Assembly: GCA_002282015.1 (NCBI GenBank)
Contig: NCIJ01000006.1
Location: 27,162-91,161 of the forward strand
Origin: Sulfuricurvum sp. 17-40-25
GTDB lineage: Bacteria; Campylobacterota; Campylobacteria; Campylobacterales; Sulfurimonadaceae
Direction of reading: 5' to 3'
Length of the DNA stretch: 64,000 nt
Within the stretch, counting starts at the first letter, position 1. The number at the start of each line of letters is the position of its first letter. This document shows, one piece after another, positions 55,178-64,000 of this stretch. The notes beneath the pieces were generated by a model. The model did not search any database, had not been told where the DNA came from, and was given only the letters and a program-made list of their open reading frames with translations. The translations under genes and the position numbers were made by a program.

Positions 55178-55183
55178 TATAAT
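55178..55183 (+). promoter_or_regulatory. -10 box before the PgbA-like gene
   Basis: TATAAT 32 bp before the ATG at 55216, with an AAAGG ribosome site in between. Confidence 0.5.
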
Positions 55184-55215
55184 CTCTCTTACTAATAATG
55201 ACAAAGGTTACCATC

Positions 55216-56010
55216 ATGCGCATTTTATTATTATCTCTTTTTTGTGTGGGGATTCTCCAAGCTTCACCTATCTCAGCCCCTCTTTTAGAGACCAATGAAG
55301 ACACTGGAAGCATTCAATCATCCCAATTAAAAGTGGGAATGAGCGGATTCGTCATCCGTCATTTTGATGATAAACACAGCACTATCATTGCCAATGCACG
55401 TGTATCAGCGTTTAATACCACTACCAATCGTGCCACAATCGATATTTCACCCTACGATGGTCTGCGCCAAAATTCTTTACCAAGCGGAAACTGGAAGCCA
55501 AGAGCAAAGGATGAAGTGGTCATTGCGTATGATTATGAGCGTGCGCTCTTGATTGCTCCCAATGATGATGCCTATAATGCACTTACCAAAAGTATCCCTA
55601 ACGTCGAATGGCTACACCCAGATACCTATGCTACGTACCTTTCACATGAAGGGCATCCTACTCCTCTTATCAAGGATTTTCACGATTTTTGTACTGCCAA
55701 TTCGGTAGGGCTGCTTTATGTACAAGCTGCAGACACTTTATTTACCCTGGACTGTAAAAATTTTGCCCTGCTTCAGACTTCCCCGCTCACTGCTCCTAAA
55801 AAAGAGTCTATGGTTCCATTTTACACGCGTATCCCAACAATACGTGCCAATTGGTTCGGAGCCGGAAGCTCCCGTCTTGAGAGTTATGAGCCTTATTATC
55901 TTGAACAAATTGCTTTAAATAATTCAAAAAACAAAGAACTATATGAGCTCTACAAAGCAAAATTTAGTGAAAAAAGCGCATTATTGCGCAATTTTGAGAT
56001 GAAGGAATAA
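55216..56010 (+). CDS. Exported protein with plasminogen-binding (PgbA) N-terminal-type domain
   Basis: About 264 residues with a signal peptide (residues 1-16, ending LQAS). The block GMSGFVIRHFDDKHSTIIANARV (in part) and DEVVIAYDYERALLIAPN match the N-terminal domain of Helicobacter PgbA. Because environmental relatives carry it too, plasminogen binding is unlikely to be its basic function; a periplasmic or surface role is inferred. The ATG at 55198 would give a longer, poorer signal, so 55216 is preferred. glcD follows after 2 bp. Confidence 0.72.
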   Translation: MRILLLSLFCVGILQASPISAPLLETNEDTGSIQSSQLKVGMSGFVIRHFDDKHSTIIANARVSAFNTTTNRATIDISPYDGLRQNSLPSGNWKPRAKDEVVIAYDYERALLIAPNDDAYNALTKSIPNVEWLHPDTYATYLSHEGHPTPLIKDFHDFCTANSVGLLYVQAADTLFTLDCKNFALLQTSPLTAPKKESMVPFYTRIPTIRANWFGAGSSRLESYEPYYLEQIALNNSKNKELYELYKAKFSEKSALLRNFEMKE

Positions 56011-56012
56011 TC

Positions 56013-57398
56013 ATGCTTCCATCCGGTGCCCTTGACTTTTTTACCCAACTTTTGGGAAAAGAAAATGTATACAGCGATAAAGCCCATCTTATTGCTTATT
56101 CCTATGACGCGACGCGGGAACGCTTTGAGCCTGATGCCGTTTTATTTCCTCGACATGAGCAAGACGTTAGTGACGTTTTAAAATATTGTAACGAACACCG
56201 TATCGTCCTCGTTCCCCGCGGTGCGGGAAGCGGATTTACCGGTGGTGCCTTACCTGCAAATGGCGGAGTCGTTTTAGGTTTTGAAAAGCACATGAACAAA
56301 ATCTTAGAGATCGATATGCAAAACATGGTGGCTATCGTTCAGCCCGGTGTTATCAATATGGAACTCCAACGTGCCGTAGAAGAAGTAGGACTTTTTTATC
56401 CGCCTGATCCAGCGAGTCAAGAGTACTCCACCATCGGTGGAAATGTAAATGAAAATGCAGGTGGAATGCGCGCCGCTAAATACGGTATTACCAAAGACTA
56501 CGTCATGGCGATTCGTGCCGTACTGCCTAATGGTGATATTATCAAAGCAGGTAAACGAACGATCAAAGATGTCGCGGGTTATAACATCGCAGGGATTCTC
56601 ATCGCCTCTGAGGGAACCTTAGCTGTAACGACGGAAGTAACCCTCAAACTCCTCTCTAAACCAAAAATGACCAAAACAGCTATGGGTATTTTTCAAACCG
56701 TAAAAGAAGCTATGGAAGCCGTATATAAGACAATGGCCAGTGGTGTCACACCTGTTGCAATGGAGTTTTTGGACAATCTCTCAATTCGAGCAGTGGAACA
56801 GACCTATCATAAAGGACTACCGATCGAAGCAGGTGCTATTTTGATCACCGATGTCGATGGAAATCTTGAAGAAGATCTGGACTTCCAACTGGGACAAATT
56901 GAAAAAGTATTTCGTGAAAACGGATGCAATGATTTTAAAATCGCCCAAAACAAACAAGAAGCGGCTGATTTATGGTTCGCACGCCGTAATGTTAGCCAAT
57001 GCATATCGGTGTACGGTTCTAAAAAGATTAATGAGGACATCACGGTTCCTCGTTCAGCATTACCTGAACTGCTCGAAAAATTTGATCTTATTGCCAAAAA
57101 ATACAACATCAACATCCCATGTTTTGGCCACACAGGTGATGGTAATGTCCATACCAATGTTATGGTGGACGGAAAAGATCCTGAGCAAGTAAAAATCGGT
57201 CATCTAGCCATCGTCGAAGTTTTTCAGGCCACCATTGATATGGGCGGGACTCTTAGCGGAGAGCATGGTATTGGGCTGTCAAAAGCTCCTTATATGTCTA
57301 TGGCATTTACACCAGAAGAGATGGGTCTGTTTCAATCCATCAAACGTGCCTTTGACCCCAATAATATTCTCAATCCATTTAAAATGGGGCTAGAATAA
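56013..57398 (+). CDS. glcD: FAD-linked oxidase, glycolate oxidase subunit GlcD type
   Basis: A 461-residue FAD enzyme that oxidises glycolate or D-lactate. The FAD domain shows PRGAGSGFTGGALP and the ENAGGMRAAKYGITKDYV block; the C-terminal part ends HGIGLSKAPYM and FDPNNILNPFKMG. The iron-sulfur partner glcF is not next to it; the next gene is unrelated. Whether it acts on glycolate or lactate is open. AAGGA precedes the ATG. Confidence 0.87.
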   Translation: MLPSGALDFFTQLLGKENVYSDKAHLIAYSYDATRERFEPDAVLFPRHEQDVSDVLKYCNEHRIVLVPRGAGSGFTGGALPANGGVVLGFEKHMNKILEIDMQNMVAIVQPGVINMELQRAVEEVGLFYPPDPASQEYSTIGGNVNENAGGMRAAKYGITKDYVMAIRAVLPNGDIIKAGKRTIKDVAGYNIAGILIASEGTLAVTTEVTLKLLSKPKMTKTAMGIFQTVKEAMEAVYKTMASGVTPVAMEFLDNLSIRAVEQTYHKGLPIEAGAILITDVDGNLEEDLDFQLGQIEKVFRENGCNDFKIAQNKQEAADLWFARRNVSQCISVYGSKKINEDITVPRSALPELLEKFDLIAKKYNINIPCFGHTGDGNVHTNVMVDGKDPEQVKIGHLAIVEVFQATIDMGGTLSGEHGIGLSKAPYMSMAFTPEEMGLFQSIKRAFDPNNILNPFKMGLE

Positions 57399-57400
57399 AA

Positions 57401-58198
57401 ATGACCCTCAAAGCCGCCTTCAAACATATCAAGACATTTGTACTCTTGATGTTTGATCGCGACATCACTGTTTATGCATCCAGTCTCAGCTTTTACACTA
57501 TATTCACCCTTGTCCCATTGCTGATCATATCTCTGAGTCTTATCGCCAATGTCCCAGTATTTAACGCTCAATACGCTTCAATACAAATATTTATCTTTGA
57601 CAATATTATGCCCGTTCAAACAGAAGCTATTGCAGGATATCTTGAATCTTTTTTCAAAAACTCTGTGCAGCTAGGGGTAATCGGATTTACGACAATGGTG
57701 GTTTCATCGATGCTCTTTTTTCAAAACTTTGAACATATCGTTGAAAAAATATTCAGTTCACCACAACGCGGTATTTGGGAAGCGATTACAACCTATTGGA
57801 CCCTTATTACCCTTACCCCTATTGTATTAATTGCTTCTATGAGTCTAAAAGCGTATTTACATGCCAATATTACAGGCTTCATGCTCCATGTTCTGTCCAT
57901 ATTTCCCTTTTTATTACTATGGGGAATTTTCTTTTTGGTTTACAAAATCGCTGTCAACGCAGATGTTTCCCTTAAAGCTGCTGCCATCAGCTCATTTGTC
58001 GTAGCCCTAGTGTGGGGCCTGGCTAAAAACAGTTTTATTCAGTATGTCTTTTACAACAAAACCTACGCAACGATGTATGGCTCGCTTTCTGCCCTTATCT
58101 TTTTCTTTTTATGGATTTATGTCTCATGGATTATCGTCATCTATGGGATGAAGTTATGCTATTTGATAAATAGAACCAATAAGCGTAACGCTTCCTAA
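57401..58198 (+). CDS. YihY/UPF0761 family membrane protein
   Basis: A 265-residue inner-membrane protein with about six membrane helices and the family signature ASSLSFYTIFTLVPLLIIS near the start and YGSLSALIFFFLWIYVSWIIV (in part) at the end. Once called ribonuclease BN, but that activity belongs to another protein; its function is unknown. It follows glcD after 2 bp and overlaps comEC tail to tail by 45 bp. Confidence 0.87.
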   Translation: MTLKAAFKHIKTFVLLMFDRDITVYASSLSFYTIFTLVPLLIISLSLIANVPVFNAQYASIQIFIFDNIMPVQTEAIAGYLESFFKNSVQLGVIGFTTMVVSSMLFFQNFEHIVEKIFSSPQRGIWEAITTYWTLITLTPIVLIASMSLKAYLHANITGFMLHVLSIFPFLLLWGIFFLVYKIAVNADVSLKAAAISSFVVALVWGLAKNSFIQYVFYNKTYATMYGSLSALIFFFLWIYVSWIIVIYGMKLCYLINRTNKRNAS

Positions 58199-59416
58199 GA
58201 TTCCCAAGCTCCAAAATGCAACTTTATAACGCATAGCCATAATGGCTAAGAGAATACTCAAAATGCCGATTCCCATCGGTATACTTATCGCATGTACATC
58301 CCCTGCATTAAACAATTCTATCAAATACGGGTCAAACCAATCTCCCCACGGTGTCAGATGCAGTACCAACACAGCAGGATAATAGAGGTTAAATAGTAAT
58401 GCCAGAGGGATAGATCCTATATGCCAAAATCCAAACGTCCCAAAAATAGCTAACGAGATAGGCAGCATCACCAAATAACACCAAATATGAAGTGCCAAAA
58501 AAATCTGCCAAGGCTTCCAGTCTTCATAATAACGGATAAAAATAAAGATACTCAACACCCCAAAAGAGGAGAACCAAAATCCAAGCGAGAAAAAAAGCTT
58601 CGGAAAAAATGCGAGCAATACTCCAACAGCTATAAGCAACGTTTGAACCGAGATAATTTTAATCCCTCGATCATGTAACCAATATCCGACCACAATCATC
58701 CCGAATGATCTTACCATAGGCGGTATAAACTCTAACGCCCAGAGATAAAAGAATAGGAGTCCTAATACGATGAAAAAGAGATCACGATTGCCATGACGAT
58801 AGGGAAAATAACGATTTTGAAACCAGCGATAAACAGGACGCAAAAAGAAAAAAGCGATCAGACTCAGTATCCCAAAATGGTATCCGCTAATGGAGAGAAT
58901 GTGACTTAGACCCATTGCCCCTACAAGAGTCTGAAGTTCTTGACTCATGGGCGTTGCCACAAAAAGAGCTCCATAGAGTTCTTTCATTTTCGGTTCTTCA
59001 TGCATCTGCGCGATAGAGCGATACCAGCGCTCTTTAAGACTAAGCTGTGGATAAACTTCCACAATACTTCCACGGGAGCGAAACCCTTTGAGATAATCAA
59101 AAAAAGTGACCTTTTTGATTTGAAGTTCCACTAATACTTCACGTCCACGCAGATCTCGTAGATAAGGGCTCATCACACATCGACAAAAAGCGCCGTTGTC
59201 TAGACGTAACTTTAGGGAGGTTTTAGGTTTGTCTGCAATCAAGCGTACTTCTTGATCAATTACCTCTGCACGTATCAGAGGATCATCAAAACGTTTAAAA
59301 TCTGTAAATTTGGAATATTCCCATGATAGAGAAAGTGAAGTAATTAAAAGAAGAAAAAGTATAAAAAAAGAGCCACTTTTCAGATCGAAAAGTTCAACAC
59401 TCTCTAATTTAGACAC
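58154..59416 (-). CDS. comEC: ComEC/Rec2-type competence membrane protein, short form
   Basis: 420 residues with about ten membrane segments and the competence-domain block LYGALFVATPMSQELQTLVGAMGLSHILSISGYHFGILS (in part), the DNA-channel core of ComEC. The C-terminal metallo-beta-lactamase domain of larger ComEC proteins is absent; the protein ends after the last helix. Short forms seem to be normal in Campylobacterota. DNA uptake is therefore likely. It starts at GTG overlapping the dnaB stop by one base. Confidence 0.85.
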   Translation of the reverse strand: MSKLESVELFDLKSGSFFILFLLLITSLSLSWEYSKFTDFKRFDDPLIRAEVIDQEVRLIADKPKTSLKLRLDNGAFCRCVMSPYLRDLRGREVLVELQIKKVTFFDYLKGFRSRGSIVEVYPQLSLKERWYRSIAQMHEEPKMKELYGALFVATPMSQELQTLVGAMGLSHILSISGYHFGILSLIAFFFLRPVYRWFQNRYFPYRHGNRDLFFIVLGLLFFYLWALEFIPPMVRSFGMIVVGYWLHDRGIKIISVQTLLIAVGVLLAFFPKLFFSLGFWFSSFGVLSIFIFIRYYEDWKPWQIFLALHIWCYLVMLPISLAIFGTFGFWHIGSIPLALLFNLYYPAVLVLHLTPWGDWFDPYLIELFNAGDVHAISIPMGIGILSILLAIMAMRYKVAFWSLGILGSVTLIGSIYQIA

Positions 59417-60864
59417 TAAATAATCGGCATAGAAAAGTTCTCATCTCCGACATCCATAACCGCCGGCTTCATGTCGATACTCTCATACACGATCTGTGCC
59501 GCACCAAAGGTTGGTTTATCCACAAAACGGGTAAATTTTTTCTGGAACATCAGCTTCACATGACCGGTGGGACCATTACGCTGTTTACCGATGATGATCT
59601 CGGCTTCTTCCTCTTCTTTTTCGACATATTTGGAAATGAACTCTTTGCCCGAAGCGATAGCATCTTTTTCTCGCTCTTTTTCCTCTTTATACAAATACAC
59701 GTCATTACGATAGACGAAAAGGATGATATCCGCATCCTGCTCGATCGACCCCGATTCACGAATATCACTAAGCATCGGACGCTTATCAGAACGTGATTCG
59801 AGGGAACGGTTCAACTGAGAGAGGGCAACGATGGGTATCTCCAACTCACGCGCCAACATTTTGAGTCCACGTGAGATCTCACTGACTTCTAGGTGACGAT
59901 CTTTTCCCCCTACTCCACTCATAATTTGGAGGTAGTCGATGACGGCCAGTTCGATTTCCGGATGACGGCTTTTGAGTTTACGCAGCTTGGAGCGTAGCTG
60001 ATTGATGTTTAATGAGCCGTGATCATCCACAAACAGCTTGCTGTGTTTCATCTTATCCACAGCATCGTTAAGTCGTTTAAACTCCTCAGGGTTCATATCC
60101 CCCAAACGTAAACGCTGCAGTTGGATAGAAGTCTGGACACTTAACAGTCTGAGCATCAGCTGTTCTGCCGGCATTTCAAGAGAGAAAAAAGCAACCCCTT
60201 TACCTTTTTCCAACAAATTTTGGATCATATTAAGAGCAAACGATGTTTTCCCCATTGCAGGACGTGCCGCAACGATGACCAAATCCCCTTTTCCAAATCC
60301 CGTCGTCATCTTATTGAGCTCAGCAAACCCTGTATCAACACCGACCAAAACTGCATCACCGCGTTCACGCATCTCTTGGATATACGCCATCGTGTCTTCG
60401 GTGATCTTAGGGGCGTCTTTAAAATCAGTGGCTTGAGAGCTTTGAGTAATCTCATAGAGCTTTTTCTCAACCAGATCCACAACATCCGCACCGCACAGGT
60501 CTTCGCTCATCGTAACGCGCTTAATCTCTGTTGTAAGAGTGAGTAAATGGCGTTTCATCGCCTTGTCTTTTATCTCTTGGACATAGGCTGTTGTGTTGGA
60601 GATCGGATTGGCGGTGAGGACATCGACCATAACCCGTTCATCAAACTTTTGGCGTCCTGTCAGCTCTTTTTTGACAAACTCTTCATCAATAGGCAGATCA
60701 CGATGGGCAAGAGTTAACATCGAGCGATAGATCTCTTGATGCGCGGCAAGATAAAAATCCTCAGGGGCCAATACCGCCTCAAAATCATCAAATTGTGCAG
60801 GATCGAAAATAATCGAGCTTAAAATAGAACGTTCAAAGGCTAAGTTATAAAGTGACTCTTCCAT
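59416..60864 (-). CDS. dnaB: Replicative DNA helicase DnaB
   Basis: Hexameric fork helicase, 482 residues. The N-terminal DnaG-binding domain spans about 1-150; the RecA-like motor has Walker A ARPAMGKTS, FFSLEMPAEQLMLRL, the LAVIDYLQIM Walker B region, ALSQLNR and SDIRESGSIEQDADI. No intein is present. It lies between ispG and comEC in one minus-strand operon. Confidence 0.97.
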   Translation of the reverse strand: MEESLYNLAFERSILSSIIFDPAQFDDFEAVLAPEDFYLAAHQEIYRSMLTLAHRDLPIDEEFVKKELTGRQKFDERVMVDVLTANPISNTTAYVQEIKDKAMKRHLLTLTTEIKRVTMSEDLCGADVVDLVEKKLYEITQSSQATDFKDAPKITEDTMAYIQEMRERGDAVLVGVDTGFAELNKMTTGFGKGDLVIVAARPAMGKTSFALNMIQNLLEKGKGVAFFSLEMPAEQLMLRLLSVQTSIQLQRLRLGDMNPEEFKRLNDAVDKMKHSKLFVDDHGSLNINQLRSKLRKLKSRHPEIELAVIDYLQIMSGVGGKDRHLEVSEISRGLKMLARELEIPIVALSQLNRSLESRSDKRPMLSDIRESGSIEQDADIILFVYRNDVYLYKEEKEREKDAIASGKEFISKYVEKEEEEAEIIIGKQRNGPTGHVKLMFQKKFTRFVDKPTFGAAQIVYESIDMKPAVMDVGDENFSMPII

Positions 60865-60865
60865 C

Positions 60866-61927
60866 TTAGTCCTCTTGCGCGGCCATTTTTTCGACCTCTT
60901 CTACAAAACGGTCCACGAGTTCATCTTCATCCAATCGTGCTACTACTTCTCCCTTGACCATGACCAAGCCTGACCCTTTTCCGTACGCAATAGCCACATC
61001 CGCATGTTTTGCTTCGCCGATAGCATTGACCACGCATCCCATGACCGAAATGTCGAGCGGTTTTTTGATGTGCTTGGTACGCTCTTCGATAATCGCCACC
61101 GCTGTCACCAAATCCGCTTCGATACGTCCGCACGTAGGGCAGGAGATAATATTTACACCGTCTTTTGCCGCACCGCTGTCTTTGAGGATCGCACGACCTA
61201 TTTTTACCTCTTCTTCAAGCTCACCCGTGATGGAAACACGCATCGTATCGCCGATGCCATCGAGTAACAACGCTCCAAGCCCAATAGCACTCTTGATCGT
61301 CGCATGAAATATTGTCCCTGCTTCCGTCACACCAAGATGAAACGGATAGTGGTTTTTCGGACGCAACATACGATAGGCATCAACCGTGCGCTGAACATCG
61401 CTTGCTTTGAGAGAGACTTTGATATCGGTAAATCCTAGGTCTTCGAGAAACTTGATGTTGTATTCCGCAGAGGCTACCATCCCCTCAGCCGTTTGTCCAT
61501 AGCGCTGTTCAAACTCTTTTTCCAAGCTTCCGGCATTTACCCCGATACGTATAGGGATATGACGCTCCTCACACGCTTTTACGATCTCCCGTATACGCGA
61601 TTTATCCCCGATATTTCCGGGATTAAAACGGATACAGTCAACGACCTCTGCGGCAATGAGCGCGAGTTTATAGTTATAATGGATATCTGCAACCAACGGC
61701 AGTGAGATCTGTGCTTTGATCGCTTTGAGTGCGCGTGCATCTTCTTCTTCAGGAACCGCAACACGTACGATGTCACATCCTGCAAAATGAAGACGATTGA
61801 TCTGATCGACCGTTGCGTAAACATCGCTGGTGCGCGAATACGTCATCGACTGTACCGAGATAGGAGCATCTCCGCCAACAGCAACATTTCCAACATAAAT
61901 CTTTTTGGTAGGGTAACGTGTAATCAT
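60866..61927 (-). CDS. ispG: 4-hydroxy-3-methylbut-2-en-1-yl diphosphate synthase
   Basis: Iron-sulfur enzyme of the MEP isoprenoid pathway. 353 residues: TIM barrel with [18 protein letters not shown], then the cluster ligands in ISCPTCGR (two cysteines) and [20 protein letters not shown] (Cys and Glu). The dnaB start follows 1 bp after its stop. priA lies 30 bp upstream. Confidence 0.97.
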   Translation of the reverse strand: MITRYPTKKIYVGNVAVGGDAPISVQSMTYSRTSDVYATVDQINRLHFAGCDIVRVAVPEEEDARALKAIKAQISLPLVADIHYNYKLALIAAEVVDCIRFNPGNIGDKSRIREIVKACEERHIPIRIGVNAGSLEKEFEQRYGQTAEGMVASAEYNIKFLEDLGFTDIKVSLKASDVQRTVDAYRMLRPKNHYPFHLGVTEAGTIFHATIKSAIGLGALLLDGIGDTMRVSITGELEEEVKIGRAILKDSGAAKDGVNIISCPTCGRIEADLVTAVAIIEERTKHIKKPLDISVMGCVVNAIGEAKHADVAIAYGKGSGLVMVKGEVVARLDEDELVDRFVEEVEKMAAQED

Positions 61928-61957
61928 AGGGTGATTGTAGCTTTTAACACGTTAATT

Positions 61958-63814
61958 TTACGTAAATTCTGTAGGGTCCATGTCGATCTCACAAAGAGGA
62001 GATTTAACCGACTTAATAGCACGTATGAGTTGAGTACTTTTATCACTGCGTAACAAGATCTGAAAACGGTATTTTCCCCCGATTCTCTCGATAGGTGATG
62101 CCCCATAACCCACTACCTCAATCTCAGATATGGCTTCCAACATCTTTGCTGCTTCTTCCATCATCTCTTTGGCTTTAAGGCCGTTAGCATGAGAGTACAA
62201 CAATCGCGCCAGTTTTTTCTGCGGCGGGTATTGACCCTCTCGCAACCGCATCTCACTTTTCAAAAACAGTTCATAATCGTCTAAATATTCGCTAAAAAAG
62301 GACTCATTAAAACTTTGCACAATAACCGTAGAGTCCTCTTTTCGTCCGCTGCGCCCTGCGATTTGAATCAAAAGCGATAGTGCTTTTTCTCTCGCACGAT
62401 AATCCGCTTGCGCCAATAGATTGTCAATCCCCATCACCACTGCGAGAGTAATATCGTGATAATCATGCCCTTTTGAGAGCATCTGTGTCCCTACGAGCAG
62501 ATCGATCTCACGATTATTAAATGCTTTAAGTACTTTGATCAGTTTGTTTTGCGTCGTGATCACATCTCGGTCAAATTGAGTCACGTTTAACCCATCACTG
62601 AGTGTTTGCATATGTTCAACCGCTTCCGCTGTTCCTAAACGAGAATTAGTGAGTTTTGAGCTTTGACATTTAGGACACACTCTAGGTAGTACTTCGGTAT
62701 AGTTACAATAATGACACTTCAACGCTTTGGCATTACGGTGCAAACTCATCCCAACACTGCAAAATGGACACTCTATCGTATAACCGCAACTATCACACAT
62801 CATGTATTTGAAATTGGCTCGTGTTGGGATGAAGACAATCCCTTGATGCCCTTGTTTATAGTTTTTAACGATTTCTTCATCAATAAATGGTGTCAATGCT
62901 TCGATGGAAGGTTCAAACACAAAGGTACGTTTAGAGGTGTAATATCCTCCACGTAACCGAAAATAGGGATATTTCGCATAGCTGGACAAACTGGGTGTTG
63001 CGCTGCCCAATACTACTGGAATGTTCAGTAATTTTCCACTATAAACCGCCATATCCCGTGCATTGTAACGAGGTCTGGATGAAGACTTATAGCTCTCATC
63101 ATGCTCCTCATCGACCACAATTATCCCCAAATCTTTGAGCGGTAAAAACAATGCCGATCGTGGACCTGCAACGATACGGCCACTTCCATCATAAATCTTT
63201 TCTAGCGTGACTCTTTTTTGCTTCGGTGTCATCTTAGAATGCCACAGCACAAACACATCACCAAAATGGTGCCTGAATCGCTCCTCCATCTGAGGAGTCA
63301 GAGAGATCTCGGGTAAGAGCAATAGTGCACGCTTCCCCTCACTGAGACTCTCATCCATACGTTTCATATAAATCTCGCTTTTCCCCGCACCCGTATCACC
63401 GAAACGGATGAAGTCGAGAGCGTCGTTTTGGGTGGAAGAGAGGGTAATATCCACCGTCATCCCCAACTTGATTGGGGATCCACTATGTATCAAGGATGAA
63501 ACTGGATTCCCGATCACGTCGGGAATGACGGCATAAGGGACACACAAATTAAGCGCTTCACCAAGAGAACACCCATAATACTCCGCCATAAATTGCGCCA
63601 TCTTGATTTGAGCAGAAGAAAAATAAAAAGGGAGAGCTTCGATGATTGGTTGAGTTTTAAATGCAGGTTGTTCAGTACTTTTTAAAATAACCCCTTTCAT
63701 CTCACGCTTACCAAGAGTAACCGAAACTTGAGTACCAATTTCTAAAGGAACATCACTATGATAGGTCAATAATTCGAGAGGAGAGCCCAATAGGGCTATT
63801 TGATAGAAATACAT
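61958..63814 (-). CDS. priA: Primosomal helicase PriA carrying an in-frame repeat insertion
   Basis: PriA restarts stalled replication forks. 618 residues: N-terminal 3'-DNA-binding domain (1-90), Walker A GDTGAGKSE (139-147), DEEH, eight zinc-binding cysteines (CDSC, CPFC, CHYC, CPKC) and helicase motifs to the end. Residues about 95-121 (from VIPDVIGNP to LGMTVD) are encoded by a 78-bp double-palindrome element that lies in frame between the N-terminal domain and the motor. All catalytic motifs are intact, so the protein is probably still active. AGGGAG precedes the ATG. Confidence 0.94.
   Translation of the reverse strand: MYFYQIALLGSPLELLTYHSDVPLEIGTQVSVTLGKREMKGVILKSTEQPAFKTQPIIEALPFYFSSAQIKMAQFMAEYYGCSLGEALNLCVPYAVIPDVIGNPVSSLIHSGSPIKLGMTVDITLSSTQNDALDFIRFGDTGAGKSEIYMKRMDESLSEGKRALLLLPEISLTPQMEERFRHHFGDVFVLWHSKMTPKQKRVTLEKIYDGSGRIVAGPRSALFLPLKDLGIIVVDEEHDESYKSSSRPRYNARDMAVYSGKLLNIPVVLGSATPSLSSYAKYPYFRLRGGYYTSKRTFVFEPSIEALTPFIDEEIVKNYKQGHQGIVFIPTRANFKYMMCDSCGYTIECPFCSVGMSLHRNAKALKCHYCNYTEVLPRVCPKCQSSKLTNSRLGTAEAVEHMQTLSDGLNVTQFDRDVITTQNKLIKVLKAFNNREIDLLVGTQMLSKGHDYHDITLAVVMGIDNLLAQADYRAREKALSLLIQIAGRSGRKEDSTVIVQSFNESFFSEYLDDYELFLKSEMRLREGQYPPQKKLARLLYSHANGLKAKEMMEEAAKMLEAISEIEVVGYGASPIERIGGKYRFQILLRSDKSTQLIRAIKSVKSPLCEIDMDPTEFT
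63454..63531 (-). repeat. REPIN-like double palindrome inside priA
   Basis: Two 29-bp arms in inverted order (63454-63482 and 63503-63531) share 24 of 29 positions and are separated by 20 bp. Each arm has its own small hairpin: CCCCAA/TTGGGG and TCCCGA/TCGGGA, so the differences keep base pairing. The core GTCATTCCCG...GGGAATCCA is a repeat type seen in many bacterial genomes. The element is 78 bp, a multiple of three, and is translated as part of PriA. Confidence 0.85.
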
Positions 63815-63823
63815 TTCTCCCTG

Positions 63824-64000
63824 TTAATCAACAAGTCTTCTACAATATTCTCCGGCATTCCCAGCCGCTGCTCTATTACACGTAAAGGTTCCATTCGTTC
63901 TATTGTAATCAAAAACAATATTTGTATTCATTACACGATACGTATACTGCCAATTCGTACCATTGGCAGTTGCGTTGTCATCCCAGTGCCCATTAGTATT
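63824..64000 (-). CDS. C-terminal part of a pilin-like protein, cut by window edge
   Basis: An open minus-strand frame of 58 codons ending in TAA at 63824-63826, just before priA. It reads WDDNATANGTNWQYTYRVM, then two cysteines (CNRAAAGNAGEYC) and ends RRLVD. The paired cysteines and the Asn/Thr-rich beta pattern resemble the C-terminal region of type II/IV pseudopilins, which stand next to priA in some relatives. The N-terminal prepilin signature lies outside the window. Confidence 0.55.
   Translation of the reverse strand, partial: NTNGHWDDNATANGTNWQYTYRVMNTNIVFDYNRTNGTFTCNRAAAGNAGEYCRRLVD

Noticed and set aside
63977..63986. Second copy of the GTCATCCC repeat core near the window end
   Set aside because: Only about nine bases match, no palindrome follows, and the bases code for the pilin-like protein.

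Overview
The window looks like chromosomal DNA of a free-living Campylobacterota (Epsilonproteobacteria), closest in style to Sulfuricurvum/Sulfurimonas. Reasons: the order gyrA-flgP-flgQ-like-flgR-asd, which from memory is also the Campylobacter jejuni order; a FlgR without a DNA-binding domain; cbb3-oxidase assembly genes ccoI-ccoS; a ComEC without its hydrolase domain; a PgbA-type secreted protein; and -10 boxes mostly of the TATAAT type with weak or absent -35 boxes. Genes are densely packed, with many 1-8 bp overlaps. The assignment rests on gene content and synteny only.

Layout. (1) 1-7.9 kb: 3' part of gyrA, flagellar genes flgP/flgQ-like/flgR, asd, a YqhA-type membrane protein, hemE and a radical SAM protein, then tRNA-Asn behind a consensus promoter. 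(2) 8.1-29.4 kb: a large surface-polysaccharide region. dTDP-L-rhamnose genes (rfbA, C, D, B) lead a plus-strand operon with one GT9 and three GT2 glycosyltransferases, an MBOAT acyltransferase, an SGNH-type partner and an O-antigen polymerase/ligase. An opposing group carries a hexapeptide acyltransferase, a decayed GT2 pseudogene, GT4, GT2 and a polysaccharide deacetylase. Core-LPS genes follow: a WaaP-like kinase, two heptosyltransferases, a membrane-anchored TIM-barrel-like protein, hldE and hldD. (3) 29.5-35 kb: a small cytochrome c, ccoS, ccoI, a short asparaginase-like protein, gmhB, gmhA and trpS. With hldE and hldD this completes the ADP-heptose pathway. (4) 35.1-46.9 kb: housekeeping genes (hpf, thioredoxin, hemJ, der, metK, ferredoxin, ndk, yceD-rpmF-plsX-fabH, a HIT protein, a DEAD-box helicase with a long leader, argF). 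(5) 46.9-64 kb: hemB, ribA, rsmG, alr, an agmatine deiminase, a TonB-dependent receptor with copper-receptor motifs, an M23 peptidase, a PgbA-like protein, glcD, yihY, and a minus-strand operon priA-ispG-dnaB-comEC, with a partial pilin-like gene at the edge.

No CRISPR array, transposase gene, prophage or rRNA was seen. The most unusual signals are a 78-bp double-palindrome (REPIN-like) element read in frame inside priA; a decayed GT2 glycosyltransferase at 19.6-19.8 kb; a perfect 10-bp hairpin covering the Shine-Dalgarno of the copper-receptor-like gene; a long helicase leader with a terminator-like hairpin and a perfect palindrome nearby; and several genes whose -10 box lies 6-7 nt before the ATG, which suggests leaderless mRNAs. 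No clearly new multi-gene system was found; the polysaccharide acylation cassette and the TIM-barrel-like LPS-cluster protein are the best candidates for uncharacterised function.
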